Of a stretch of 64,000 nt of DNA, positions 8,441 to 16,332 are shown one piece after another (within the stretch, counting starts at the first letter, position 1; each line of letters opens with the position of its first letter). The notes below the pieces were generated by a model, which was given only the letters and a program-made list of their open reading frames with translations, made no database searches and was not told where the DNA came from. Source of the DNA: Terrirubrum flagellatum (GTDB lineage Bacteria; Pseudomonadota; Alphaproteobacteria; Rhizobiales; Beijerinckiaceae); contig NZ_CP091851.1 of the NCBI RefSeq assembly GCF_022059845.1, positions 620,001 to 684,000 on the forward strand. The letters run 5' to 3'. Position numbers and translations under genes: made by a program.

Positions 8441-8788
8441 ATGTATATCGCGATGAATCGCTTCAAGGTCGTGAAAGGAAGCGAGGAAGCGTTCGAAACG
8501 CTGTGGCGCTCGCGCGAATCCTATCTGCACGAGCTTCCGGGCTTCGTTGAGTTCACGCTGCTGCGCGGGCCCGAGAAGGACGACTATACGCTCTACTCCT
8601 CGCACACAGTCTGGAAGAGCCAGGAGAATTTCAAGAACTGGACGACATCAGATCAGTTCCGCAAATCGCATGCGCGCGCGAGCAACAGCAGCCCCGGCGC
8701 GCCGCTCTATGTCGGTCATCCCGAATTCGAAGGTTTTCAGGCCGTGCTCGTGCAGCGTGGGCCCGATGTCACGGACGCCGCGGCGTGA
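8441..8788 (+). CDS. hmuD: heme-degrading monooxygenase, IsdG family (HmuD/HmuQ-like)
   Basis: A 115-residue antibiotic-biosynthesis-monooxygenase-fold protein. The residues known to be catalytic in IsdG/IsdI are all present at matching positions: Asn6, Trp67 and the heme-ligating His77. This marks it as a heme oxygenase-like enzyme opening the porphyrin to release iron, as shown for HmuQ and HmuD of Bradyrhizobium japonicum. Which of those two paralogues it matches best cannot be told here, so the symbol is provisional. A good ribosome site (GGGAGA) precedes the ATG. Its stop codon overlaps the GTG start of hutX. Confidence 0.92.
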   Translation: MYIAMNRFKVVKGSEEAFETLWRSRESYLHELPGFVEFTLLRGPEKDDYTLYSSHTVWKSQENFKNWTTSDQFRKSHARASNSSPGAPLYVGHPEFEGFQAVLVQRGPDVTDAAA

Positions 8789-9303
8789 GCGCGCTTCCTC
8801 TTTCGCAGAGCGACGCGTTGACCGCCGCTCGCGCGGCGCTCGCCGCGAAGCCTGATGGCGTTGTCGAAGCGATCGCGCGCACCCATGGCGTGCCGACGCA
8901 GGCCGTGCTCGACATGCTGCCGGCCGATCATCGCATCATGATTGACGGCGCGCGGTTCGAAGAGATCTGGCTCGCGATGACGGGATGGGGAGAAATCCTC
9001 TTCATCGTCAATACGCCCGACATTGTGCTCGAATGCCACGGCGCGCTCGTGAAAGGCAGTTCGGCGCAGGGCTATTACAACGTCCATGGCGACAGCCCGA
9101 TCGGCGGCCATATCAAAGCCGACAATTGCCGCGCCATCTACGTCGTCGACCGGCCATTCCATGGCCGCCGTTCCTGCTCGGTGCAGTTCTTCAACGGCGT
9201 CGGCGAAGCGATGTTCAAGGTGTTTGTGCGGCGCGACGAGAAGCGCGAATTGATCGCCGATCAGCTCAAGCTGTTCGAGGCTTTAAAAGCCTCCCTTTCC
9301 TGA
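8785..9303 (+). CDS. hutX: cytoplasmic heme-utilization carrier HutX/HugX
   Basis: A 172-residue protein of the HutX/HuvX family: a helical N-terminus followed by a heme-binding fold with MTGWGEILFIVNT, ALVKGSSAQGYYNVHG, GGHIKADNCRAIYVVDRPFHGRRSCSVQFF-type motifs. HutX proteins bind heme in the cytoplasm and hand it to degrading enzymes. The GTG start overlaps the heme oxygenase stop (GTGA), so the two are translationally coupled, consistent with direct cooperation. The last codons form a GAGGCT/AGCCTC hairpin (9277-9293), possibly a weak terminator inside the gene. Confidence 0.9.
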   Translation: MSALPLSQSDALTAARAALAAKPDGVVEAIARTHGVPTQAVLDMLPADHRIMIDGARFEEIWLAMTGWGEILFIVNTPDIVLECHGALVKGSSAQGYYNVHGDSPIGGHIKADNCRAIYVVDRPFHGRRSCSVQFFNGVGEAMFKVFVRRDEKRELIADQLKLFEALKASLS

Positions 9304-9389
9304 CGCCCAGCCAGCGGCGGCTCCGTCCGTCGCCGCCATGCGGATCGGCTTCGCTTGCGCCGCGCGCGCGGCTGAGGCAGTCCAAAGGG

Positions 9390-11477
9390 ATGACAGACCT
9401 CTCGCCCATCCGTATCGAGCCGCGTGGCCGCGTGGCCCTGATCCTCATCGACAATCCGCCTGTGAACGCCACGTCGCACGCGGTCAGGGCGGGCCTGCAA
9501 GGCGCGGTGGCGCAAGTCATCGCGGACGGCGCCTTTGATGCGGCCGTGATCGCCGGCGCCGGAAGCACCTTTGTGGCTGGCGCCGACATCAGGGAGTTCA
9601 ACAAGCCGCCGCAGCCGCCGCATCTGCCGGACCTGCTGTTCGAGATCGAGGAGTCGCCCAAACCGATCGTGGCGGCGATCCACGGCTCCGCGCTCGGCGG
9701 AGGCTGCGAGATCGCAATCGCCTGTCATGGCCGCGCGATGAATCCGAAAGCGGTGATCGGACTTCCCGAAGTGAAGCTCGGGCTCATTCCGGGAGCAGGA
9801 GGCACGCAGCGCCTGCCGCGCTTGATCGGCATGGAGGCGGCGCTCGACATCGTCACGAGCGCGCGTTTCGTGAAAGCCAGCGAAGCGCTGAAGCTCGGAC
9901 TCGTCGATGTCGTGGCCGAGGATGGCGACCATGTCGCCGCTGCGATCGCGCTGGCCCAAAAGCTTGTCGGCTCGCCTTCGTGGCGCAGCGGCCAATTGGC
10001 GGTTCCCGCCTGGGATAAGGATTCGTTCGAGAAGCAGGCGACGGCGATCGTAAAGAAAGCGCGCGGCAAGCGCGCGGAGGGCAAGGCGATCGAAGCTTTG
10101 CGGCTCGCGCCTGCGACGGACATTCGCGCCGGGATGGCGGCCGAGCGCGCGATCTTCCAGGAGCTTCGCGTCAGCCCGCAATCGGCGGCGCTACGGCATC
10201 TCTTCTTCGCCGAGCGCGAGGCGGCGCGGGTTCCCGGCGTCGACGTGAAGCAGGCGCGGCCGCTCGCGAGCGTTGGCGTCATCGGCGCCGGCACCATGGG
10301 CGCCGGCATCGCGATCGCCTGCGGCGACGCGGGACTTTCCGTGACCGTCATCGAAACCACCGACGACGCGCTCGCCAAGGGCCGCGCGCGCATCGAACAG
10401 ACCTACGAGCGCATGGCGAAGAGCGGCCGCATCGACGAGGCGGAAAAAACCGCGCGGATGGCGCGTTATCGCTTCTCGACCGATCTTGCTTCACTTGCGC
10501 AAGCCGACCTCATCATCGAGGCCGTGTTCGAGGACATGGCCGTCAAGCAGGAGCTGTTCGGCCGCATCGACAAGATCGCAAAGCCAGGCGCGGCGCTCGC
10601 CACCAATACGAGCTATCTCGACCCCAACATCATCGCTGATGCGACCTCGCGGCCGCAGGATGTGATCGGGCTGCACTTTTTCAGCCCGGCGAACATCATG
10701 AAGCTGCTCGAGATCGTGCGGCCAGCGCGAACTGTGCCCGACGTGGTGGCGACCGGCCTGTCGCTTGCGCGCAAGCTCGGCAAGCTGCCCGTCGTCTGCG
10801 GCGTGTGCGACGGCTTCATCGGCAACCGCATCCTCGCGACCTATCGCAAGCAGATCGATTACATGCTCGAAGACGGCGCGCTGCCGCACGAGATCGACGC
10901 CGCGATGGAGGAATATGGGCTTGCGATGGGGCCGGTCGCCGTCAGCGATCTCGCCGGCCTCGACATCGGCTGGGCGCGTCGCAAGCGGCTCGCGCCGACA
11001 CGCGATCCGCGCGACCGCTATGTCGCGATCGCTGACCGCATCTGCGAACTCGGCCGCTTCGGCCAGAAGACGGGGCGCGGCTTCTACATCTACGAGAATG
11101 GCCAGCGCCGCGTCGATCCCGAGATCACAGCGATCATCGAAGAGGAGTCGGCGAAAAAAGGAATCGTGCGCCGCAAGCTGGAGGCGGATGAGATCGTCGC
11201 GCGCGTGCGGGCCGCGATCGTCAACGAGGCTGCGAAGATTCTTGATGAGGGCATCGCCCAGCGCAGCGGCGACATCGATCTCGTGATGGTGAATGGCTAC
11301 GGCTTTCCAGCCTGGCGCGGCGGGCCTTTGCACGAAGCTGATGCGATCGGGCTCGACAGGATTCTCGCGACGGCGCGCGAAACCTTCGCCCGCGACGGAT
11401 TTGGCTGGGAGCCCGCGCCATTGCTGGAAAAACTGGCGGCGGAGGGCCGCACATTTGCGTCCCTGTCGGTGGACTGA
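9390..11477 (+). CDS. bifunctional enoyl-CoA hydratase / 3-hydroxyacyl-CoA dehydrogenase
   Basis: A 695-residue fusion. Residues about 1-190 are a crotonase domain with the oxyanion elements AGADIREF and ALGGGCEIAIACH. Residues about 290-590 are an NAD-binding 3-hydroxyacyl-CoA dehydrogenase with Rossmann motif VIGAGTMGAGIAIACGDAG, catalytic region HFFSPANIMKLLEIV and the C-terminal helical domains. It performs the hydration and NAD-dependent oxidation steps of beta-oxidation and resembles the peroxisomal bifunctional enzyme/FadJ group rather than an FadB in an fadBA operon; no thiolase gene is adjacent. The frame stays open upstream to 8985 inside hutX, but conserved sequence starts at the ATG at 9390. 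Confidence 0.92.
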   Translation: MTDLSPIRIEPRGRVALILIDNPPVNATSHAVRAGLQGAVAQVIADGAFDAAVIAGAGSTFVAGADIREFNKPPQPPHLPDLLFEIEESPKPIVAAIHGSALGGGCEIAIACHGRAMNPKAVIGLPEVKLGLIPGAGGTQRLPRLIGMEAALDIVTSARFVKASEALKLGLVDVVAEDGDHVAAAIALAQKLVGSPSWRSGQLAVPAWDKDSFEKQATAIVKKARGKRAEGKAIEALRLAPATDIRAGMAAERAIFQELRVSPQSAALRHLFFAEREAARVPGVDVKQARPLASVGVIGAGTMGAGIAIACGDAGLSVTVIETTDDALAKGRARIEQTYERMAKSGRIDEAEKTARMARYRFSTDLASLAQADLIIEAVFEDMAVKQELFGRIDKIAKPGAALATNTSYLDPNIIADATSRPQDVIGLHFFSPANIMKLLEIVRPARTVPDVVATGLSLARKLGKLPVVCGVCDGFIGNRILATYRKQIDYMLEDGALPHEIDAAMEEYGLAMGPVAVSDLAGLDIGWARRKRLAPTRDPRDRYVAIADRICELGRFGQKTGRGFYIYENGQRRVDPEITAIIEEESAKKGIVRRKLEADEIVARVRAAIVNEAAKILDEGIAQRSGDIDLVMVNGYGFPAWRGGPLHEADAIGLDRILATARETFARDGFGWEPAPLLEKLAAEGRTFASLSVD

Positions 11478-11560
11478 AGGTCCGACTTCTGCGGCGCGCC
11501 GTTTCCCGCTAGGTTTCCTTTGTGAGCCGGCTTGCCCGAGCCGGCGGCGGGACATCGTGA

Positions 11561-12607
11561 ATGCGCATCGAGAATGATCCGAAGCTCGACTTCAAGGACG
11601 TGCTGATCCGGCCGAAGCGTTCAACGCTGGCGAGCCGCGCCAATGTCGACATCGATCGCAGCTTCCGTTTCCTGCATACCGGCTCGGAATGGACCGGCTT
11701 TCCGCTGATTGCGGCCAACATGGACGTCGTGGGCACGATGAAGCTCGCCGCGGCGCTCAATCGCTTCGGCGCTATGGCAGCGTTGCACAAGCACTATGCC
11801 GAGAAGGACCTGGTCAAATTCTTCCGCAGCGAGGATTCGCGCAACAGCTTCTATTCACTTGGCACAACCGATGCGGATCGTGAGAAACTGAATGCTGTCG
11901 ACAAGCAGGTGAAGATCACCAAGATCTGCCTTGATGTCGCGAACGGCTATACCGAGAAATTCATCGAGGCGGTCGCGATCACGCGCGAGCAGCATCCGGA
12001 TGCCGTGATCATGGCGGGCAACGTCGTCACCGGCGACATGACGGAGGCGCTGCTACTTGCCGGCGCCGACATCATCAAGGTTGGCATCGGGCCAGGCTCG
12101 GTCTGCACCACGCGGCGGGTGACGGGCGTGGGCTACCCCCAGCTTTCGGCGATCATCGAATGCGCCGACGCGGCGCATGGCCTGAAGGGCCTTGTTTGCG
12201 GCGACGGCGGCTGCACCGTGCCCGGCGATGTGGCGAAAGCCTATGGCGCCGGCGCTGATTTCGTCATGCTCGGCGGCATGCTGGCCGGTCATGACGAATG
12301 CGACGGCGAGATCGTTTACGAGACGCGCGGCGGCAAGAAAATCCCATCAAAAATGGTTTTCTACGGCATGTCGTCTGACACGGCGATGAAGAAGCATTCC
12401 GGCGGCGTCGCCAAATATCGCGCTTCGGAAGGCAAGACGGTTCAGGTCCCCTATCGAGGCGCCGTCGACGACACGATGCAGGAAATTATGGGCGGCGTGC
12501 GCTCCATGATGACCTATATCGGCGCGATGCGGCTGAAAGAAGTGTCGAAACGGACGACTTTCATCCGCGTCGGCGCCCAGCTCAACACCGTATTCGGCGA
12601 GAGCTGA
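11561..12607 (+). CDS. guaC: GMP reductase
   Basis: A 348-residue (beta/alpha)8 enzyme of the IMPDH/GMPR family at the usual GuaC length and without CBS domains. The catalytic loop GPGSVCTTR carries the nucleophilic cysteine, and [10 protein letters not shown] and the GGMLAGHDE phosphate-binding motif are present. It reduces GMP to IMP and ammonia with NADPH in purine salvage. It ends 9 bp from the convergent sco gene. Nothing links it functionally to its neighbours. Confidence 0.95.
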   Translation: MRIENDPKLDFKDVLIRPKRSTLASRANVDIDRSFRFLHTGSEWTGFPLIAANMDVVGTMKLAAALNRFGAMAALHKHYAEKDLVKFFRSEDSRNSFYSLGTTDADREKLNAVDKQVKITKICLDVANGYTEKFIEAVAITREQHPDAVIMAGNVVTGDMTEALLLAGADIIKVGIGPGSVCTTRRVTGVGYPQLSAIIECADAAHGLKGLVCGDGGCTVPGDVAKAYGAGADFVMLGGMLAGHDECDGEIVYETRGGKKIPSKMVFYGMSSDTAMKKHSGGVAKYRASEGKTVQVPYRGAVDDTMQEIMGGVRSMMTYIGAMRLKEVSKRTTFIRVGAQLNTVFGES

Positions 12608-12616
12608 GCGCGGCGT

Positions 12617-13234
12617 TTAACCGGCGTTGGCCAGACGCGTCAGCTTGTCGAGCCGCGTCTTTGCGTCCTCTTCATAGGCGAGCGTGCCGACCAGTCGGCC
12701 CTTTCCATCGAGGAGATAGGTCGTGGCGGTGTGGTCCATGGTGTAGTCGCCGTCTTTCGTCGGCACCTTGCGCGCATAGACGCGATAGGCGCGGATCACA
12801 GCGTCGATCTCTTCGCGCGAGCCGGTCAGCCCGACCATTCTCTTGTCGAACGAGCCCATATAGCTCGCCATCACCGCGGGCGTGTCGCGCTCGGGATCGA
12901 CGGTGATGAAATAGACCCTGAGATCCTTTCCTTTGTCGCCCAGCGCCTCGAGGCTTTGCGTCATCTCTGCGAGCGTGGTCGGGCAGACGTCGGGGCAATG
13001 AGTGAAGCCGAAGAAGACCGCGAACGGCTTGCCGATAGTTGAAGTGTCGACTTTTTCGCCGTTGCCGGCGGTCAGGCGCAGCGGGCCGCCAATGCCTGCG
13101 ATCGGTTCGAGACCGGAAGCAGGATCATAGAGCGGGCGAAACAGGCCGGAGAGAGCCGCGAGCGCCAGCACGCAGATCAGCAGCAGCGCGAAGAGCGAGC
13201 CCAGCAGAAGTGAAGCTTTGCGACGTGAGTCCAT
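12617..13234 (-). CDS. SCO1/SenC-family copper protein
   Basis: A 205-residue membrane-anchored thioredoxin-fold protein. It has an N-terminal transmembrane helix (about residues 8-30), the copper-binding motif FTHCPDVCPTT (Cys-x3-Cys) and a conserved distal histidine in YTMDHTATTYLLD. SCO proteins deliver copper to, or act as thiol reductants in, assembly of the CuA site of cytochrome oxidase. The ATG at 13234 is chosen because it places the membrane anchor at the N-terminus; an in-frame extension to 13318 would run through palindromic repeat DNA. It forms a minus-strand group with the two copper-related genes at 13427-14832. Confidence 0.92.
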   Translation of the reverse strand: MDSRRKASLLLGSLFALLLICVLALAALSGLFRPLYDPASGLEPIAGIGGPLRLTAGNGEKVDTSTIGKPFAVFFGFTHCPDVCPTTLAEMTQSLEALGDKGKDLRVYFITVDPERDTPAVMASYMGSFDKRMVGLTGSREEIDAVIRAYRVYARKVPTKDGDYTMDHTATTYLLDGKGRLVGTLAYEEDAKTRLDKLTRLANAG

Positions 13235-13291
13235 GATGTCGTCTCGCAGTGGGATGGAGCGGCGCGTGCGACGCGCCGCTTTTGTCGGCGA

Positions 13292-13339
13292 GATCACGCC
13301 GCATTTTGATTGAATCAATCAAAATGCAGGAACGTGATC
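13292..13339. repeat. 48-bp two-arm intergenic palindrome
   Basis: A nearly continuous palindrome: GATCACG (13292-13298) and GCATTTTGATTGA (13301-13313) are mirrored by TCAATCAAAATGC (13315-13327) and CGTGATC (13333-13339). It resembles REP-like intergenic elements known in Rhizobiales genomes. It lies between the copper genes on the 5' side of sco and could stabilise or process the transcript. Confidence 0.75.
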
Positions 13340-13350
13340 GATTCCAGAAT

Positions 13351-13430
13351 TTAGAGCATGGCTTTTGCAGAGCGAACGCTTGCGTTCGTCTCGGAAAAAT
13401 CGGTATCCACTTTTTCGCGCCATGCTCTAA
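13351..13430. repeat. 80-bp palindromic intergenic repeat with TTAGAGCATGGC arms
   Basis: Outer arms TTAGAGCATGGC (13351-13362) and GCCATGCTCTAA (13419-13430) are perfect 12-bp inverted repeats. An inner hairpin CGAACGC-TT-GCGTTCG lies at 13373-13388, and the segment TCGGAAAAATCGGTATCCAC is typical of a widespread alphaproteobacterial repeat family (from memory of such genomes). The right arm supplies the TAG stop codon of the neighbouring YcnI/PCuAC gene. Confidence 0.75.
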
Positions 13431-14389
13431 TGGTGCGTATGATCTTGCGCCGGAGCGTTCGCTCCGATCGGCGCAACGGCGAATTCGACGTCGACCTCGC
13501 CAGCCTTCTCGAATTTCAGCTTGCCCTTGATCGGCGCGCCCTCGGCGATCGGCTGCTTGAGATCGATCATCATGAGGTGATAGCCGCCCGGTTTGAACTC
13601 GACGCTGCCTCCGGCGGGAATCTCGACGGACTGCACTTCCCGCATCTTCATGACGCCATCAGTCATGCTCATGGTGTGAAGCTCGCCGCGAGCCGCCGCG
13701 GATGTGGAGAATCCCACGAGTTTGTCGGCGTCCTTGCCCGTGTTGCGAATGGTGAAGTAACCGCCGCCGATCTTGGCGCCGGTAGGCGTCGCGCGCGTCC
13801 AGGCGGATTCAATAGTGATGGGGCCGGCTTTCGCTGCTGCTGGCGCGCCATGAAGATGGCCGCCCGAAGCTTGCGCCGTTAGCACGCGGATGGTCGGCGC
13901 GGGATTCTTCAGCGCATGAGCGTCCTGCCCAGGCGCGGCGATCTCACTCCAGGCGGCCTTGTCGCTTCCGCACTCCTGAGTCACCGGAAGCGCCACCGTT
14001 CCGCCGGCGAGTTCGCCGTCGAACTGCATGCGGAAAGCGAACTCGTCATAGAAGGCGTCGGGCAACTCGCCCTTCGACCAGATAATCTCCTTCACGCCCG
14101 AGGTGACTGCCGCGCCATAGAGCTGACGGCTTTTGGCGTAAGGTCCGGTGACCGTTTCGAGCGTCCAACCGGGCTTCGGCATGGGCTTCACGTCGAGCGC
14201 GCCTTCGGGAAGCGAGACCCTGATCGAGGTCGTCGCCTTACCGTCGCAGCCATGAGGCACGCGCAGCGTGAATTTCTGGGCTGCGCCGGCAGGCGCTTCG
14301 GAGCGATCGAGCGTGACGTGAGCGACGGCCGGTGAAACGCTGGCGAACGCCAATAGCAGCGCTGGCGCGATGAGAATACGGGATGACAT
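13427..14389 (-). CDS. YcnI (DUF1775) - PCu(A)C copper chaperone fusion
   Basis: A 320-residue exported protein with a signal peptide ending at AVA-H (about residue 23), so the mature protein begins with the histidine known to bind copper in YcnI proteins (HVTLDRSEAPAG). Residues about 24-165 form the YcnI domain. After a His/Ala-rich linker, residues about 190-310 form a PCu(A)C domain with ESAWTRATPTGAKIGGGYFTI and Cu(I) ligands in ELHTMSMTDGVMKMREV and GYHLMM. PCu(A)C chaperones pass Cu(I) to the CuA site of cytochrome oxidase, usually with Sco, which is the next gene downstream. The C-terminal tail QDHTHH is histidine-rich. The stop codon lies in a palindromic repeat. Confidence 0.92.
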   Translation of the reverse strand: MSSRILIAPALLLAFASVSPAVAHVTLDRSEAPAGAAQKFTLRVPHGCDGKATTSIRVSLPEGALDVKPMPKPGWTLETVTGPYAKSRQLYGAAVTSGVKEIIWSKGELPDAFYDEFAFRMQFDGELAGGTVALPVTQECGSDKAAWSEIAAPGQDAHALKNPAPTIRVLTAQASGGHLHGAPAAAKAGPITIESAWTRATPTGAKIGGGYFTIRNTGKDADKLVGFSTSAAARGELHTMSMTDGVMKMREVQSVEIPAGGSVEFKPGGYHLMMIDLKQPIAEGAPIKGKLKFEKAGEVDVEFAVAPIGANAPAQDHTHH

Positions 14390-14454
14390 TGTGATCTCGT
14401 GAATGCGGTGAAGCCGCGAAGATGCGGCGCAAGGGCGAGGGATGACGCGCGGAC

Positions 14455-14832
14455 TTAAGCGCGTGGAGGGCCTCGCGCCTGCGCTCCGCCGATTACCGCG
14501 GGCTTTTCGCCGGCAATGAATGCGGCGCCGAAGGCAACCTCTGCGCTGCGCCGAATTGGCGACGCGTCGGGAGCGCCACCGGGCAGGATCGCACTGGAGG
14601 CGTGCAAGCAGCTAGCGCGCGCGCAGAGCCCGCAATCCGGCCCATGGCTGCGATGATCGCCACCCTGGGGCGAACTCTCACCCGGCGCGCACAACGACGT
14701 CGCCGACAACATGTCGAGATAGGCGCGCGGCAGCGCGCGGGCGGACGTAAGCCCGCCCATCAGGGCGCTGAACATCATCAGCCACGCGATGAGCAGGCTG
14801 ATGAACGTGGATTTGCGGCGCAAGCCGGTCAT
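14455..14832 (-). CDS. DUF2946-family protein, copper-associated
   Basis: A 125-residue protein with an N-terminal basic stretch and hydrophobic segment (about residues 9-33; signal peptide or anchor). A Cys/His patch follows (HRSHGPDCGLCARASCLHA), and it ends in ARGPPRA, a layout typical of DUF2946 proteins found beside copper and TonB genes. The patch suggests metal binding; the function is unknown. The ATG at 14832 is preferred over the in-frame one at 14940 because it places the hydrophobic segment at the N-terminus. It is the first gene of the minus-strand copper group, 65 bp before the YcnI/PCuAC gene. Confidence 0.75.
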   Translation of the reverse strand: MTGLRRKSTFISLLIAWLMMFSALMGGLTSARALPRAYLDMLSATSLCAPGESSPQGGDHRSHGPDCGLCARASCLHASSAILPGGAPDASPIRRSAEVAFGAAFIAGEKPAVIGGAQARGPPRA

Positions 14833-14942
14833 GTGCGCTTTTACCCCGTCGCTAGCGCAAACGCCATGCGGCGGATCGGCAGGCTTTCCATCGGGCGGCG
14901 GCAAGGCTAGGTTTCCCCATGGAAAGGCCAAGGGAGACACAG

Positions 14943-15389
14943 ATGGGTCTGTTCAAATTCGCCAAGAGCATCGGCTCCAAAATCTTTGGCGCAAGCGAGG
15001 CTCAGGCTGCGCCTGCGGATGCGATCAAGAAAGCTGTGGCCGAGCACGGTCTCGACGCATCCGGCATCGACGTGAAGGTCGATGGCGACAAGGTCAGCGT
15101 CTCCGGCAAGGCGGCGACCACCGAGCAGGCCGAGAAGATCATTCTGGCGATCGGCAATTCCGTCGGCGTTGCTCAGGTTGATTCCAACATCATCGCGCAG
15201 GCCGCGGCGAAGGAGTCGGTGTTCTATACGGTCGCCAAGGGCGACACGCTCTGGGCGATCGCCGAGAAGCATTATGGCAAGGGCAAGGGGGCGAAATACT
15301 CCGAGATCGTCAAGGCGAACACGCCGCCGGTGAAGAATCCCGATCTGATCCAGCCCGGCTGGGTTCTGCGTATTCCACCGGAAGCGTGA
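14943..15389 (+). CDS. BON-LysM protein (Kbp/YgaU-like)
   Basis: A 148-residue cytoplasmic-looking protein with no signal peptide. Residues about 25-85 form a BON domain (DASGIDVKVDGDKVSVSG) and residues about 95-146 a LysM domain (FYTVAKGDTLWAIAEKHYGKG to PDLIQPGWVLRIP). The architecture and length match E. coli Kbp/YgaU, a potassium-binding protein. A peptidoglycan-related role is also possible through LysM. A strong ribosome site (AGGGAG) precedes the ATG at 14943, which is preferred over the in-frame ATG at 14919. Confidence 0.9.
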   Translation: MGLFKFAKSIGSKIFGASEAQAAPADAIKKAVAEHGLDASGIDVKVDGDKVSVSGKAATTEQAEKIILAIGNSVGVAQVDSNIIAQAAAKESVFYTVAKGDTLWAIAEKHYGKGKGAKYSEIVKANTPPVKNPDLIQPGWVLRIPPEA

Positions 15390-15417
15390 GACGACGCGGG
15401 CCTGTCACATCCTTGCG

Positions 15418-15437
15418 AGAGCGCGCTTGGGCGCTCT
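15418..15437 (+). terminator. possible weak terminator after the BON-LysM gene
   Basis: AGAGCGC (15418-15424) and GCGCTCT (15431-15437) form a 7-bp stem with a 6-nt loop, 28 bp after the stop codon. The following sequence has few T residues, so it is weak or Rho-assisted. Confidence 0.4.
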
Positions 15438-15495
15438 TGTCATCCGGCGCAGCGCAAGAAACAACTCGCTGTCGATCTGCGCCGGATATGCATTC

Positions 15496-16332
15496 ATGAT
15501 CTCGGGACGCTTCAAGGCTTGGGCGCTGGCGGCTTTTATCGCCGCGTTTGGATTGATCACCGACTACGCGAGCGCCTGCGGTCCCAACGACGCCTGCGCC
15601 GTCGAGGGCGGCTTCTATCTCGTCAAGCCGCCCTCGGGTTGGGACGGAAAATCGCCGCTGCCGGCCGTGATGTACTTCCACGGCTATCGCGAGTCCGCTG
15701 ACGACACCATGAAGAACAAGGATCTGGTTGATCGCATGGACCGGCTCGGCGTGCTGCTGATCGCCGTCCATGGCGAAGGGCAGACATGGTCCTTTCCAGG
15801 ATCGCCGGCGCAGAATCGCGACGAGCTGAACTATGTCAGGGCCGTGCTCGACGATGTTGAGAAGCGCTTTCCCATTGATCCCAAGCGCTTCATCGCATCC
15901 GGCTTCAGCCAGGGCGCATCGATGGTGTGGTATGTCGCCTGCTACATTCCGTTGCGCTTCGCGGGATTCGCGCCGATATCAGGCGCGTTCTGGCGGCCGC
16001 AGCCGACGCGCTGTCCGGCGGGGCCGGTGAATTTCCTGCATGTGCATGGAAGCAATGATCACACGGTTCCCATGGAAGGCCGCGAGCTGCGCGGCGGAGC
16101 CTATCGGCAAGGCAACGTCAGGGAAGGGTTGAAGCGTTTCCTCAGCGCCAATGTCTGTCTGGCTGATCCCGTCGTGCAGATCGGCGGCGGTCTTGGCTGC
16201 GAGGTCTGGAAAAAATGCGAAAGCGGGCGCGAGATCGATCTCTGCCTGCATCCTGGCGGTCACGATTTCGATCCGCGCTTCGTCGAGGACGCGGTGCGCT
16301 GGATCGACGCGATCGCCAAGAAGGATCAGTAG
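15496..16332 (+). CDS. secreted alpha/beta-hydrolase, PHB depolymerase/esterase-like
   Basis: A 278-residue exported esterase of the LpqC/polyhydroxybutyrate depolymerase-like group. It has a signal peptide (about residues 1-27), an oxyanion segment MYFHGYRES, the nucleophile elbow GFSQGAS, an acidic residue in HGSNDHTVP and the final histidine in HPGGHDF, so the full Ser-Asp-His set is present. Several cysteines suggest disulfides in the periplasm. The substrate is uncertain (feruloyl, acetyl-xylan or PHB-type esters). ATG 15496 places the signal peptide at the N-terminus. It overlaps the convergent TPR gene by 7 bp. Confidence 0.82.
   Translation: MISGRFKAWALAAFIAAFGLITDYASACGPNDACAVEGGFYLVKPPSGWDGKSPLPAVMYFHGYRESADDTMKNKDLVDRMDRLGVLLIAVHGEGQTWSFPGSPAQNRDELNYVRAVLDDVEKRFPIDPKRFIASGFSQGASMVWYVACYIPLRFAGFAPISGAFWRPQPTRCPAGPVNFLHVHGSNDHTVPMEGRELRGGAYRQGNVREGLKRFLSANVCLADPVVQIGGGLGCEVWKKCESGREIDLCLHPGGHDFDPRFVEDAVRWIDAIAKKDQ

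Noticed and set aside
8985-9389. Upstream extension of the fatty-acid oxidation gene into hutX
   Set aside because: Lies in another frame of hutX and shows no family similarity; conserved sequence starts at 9390.
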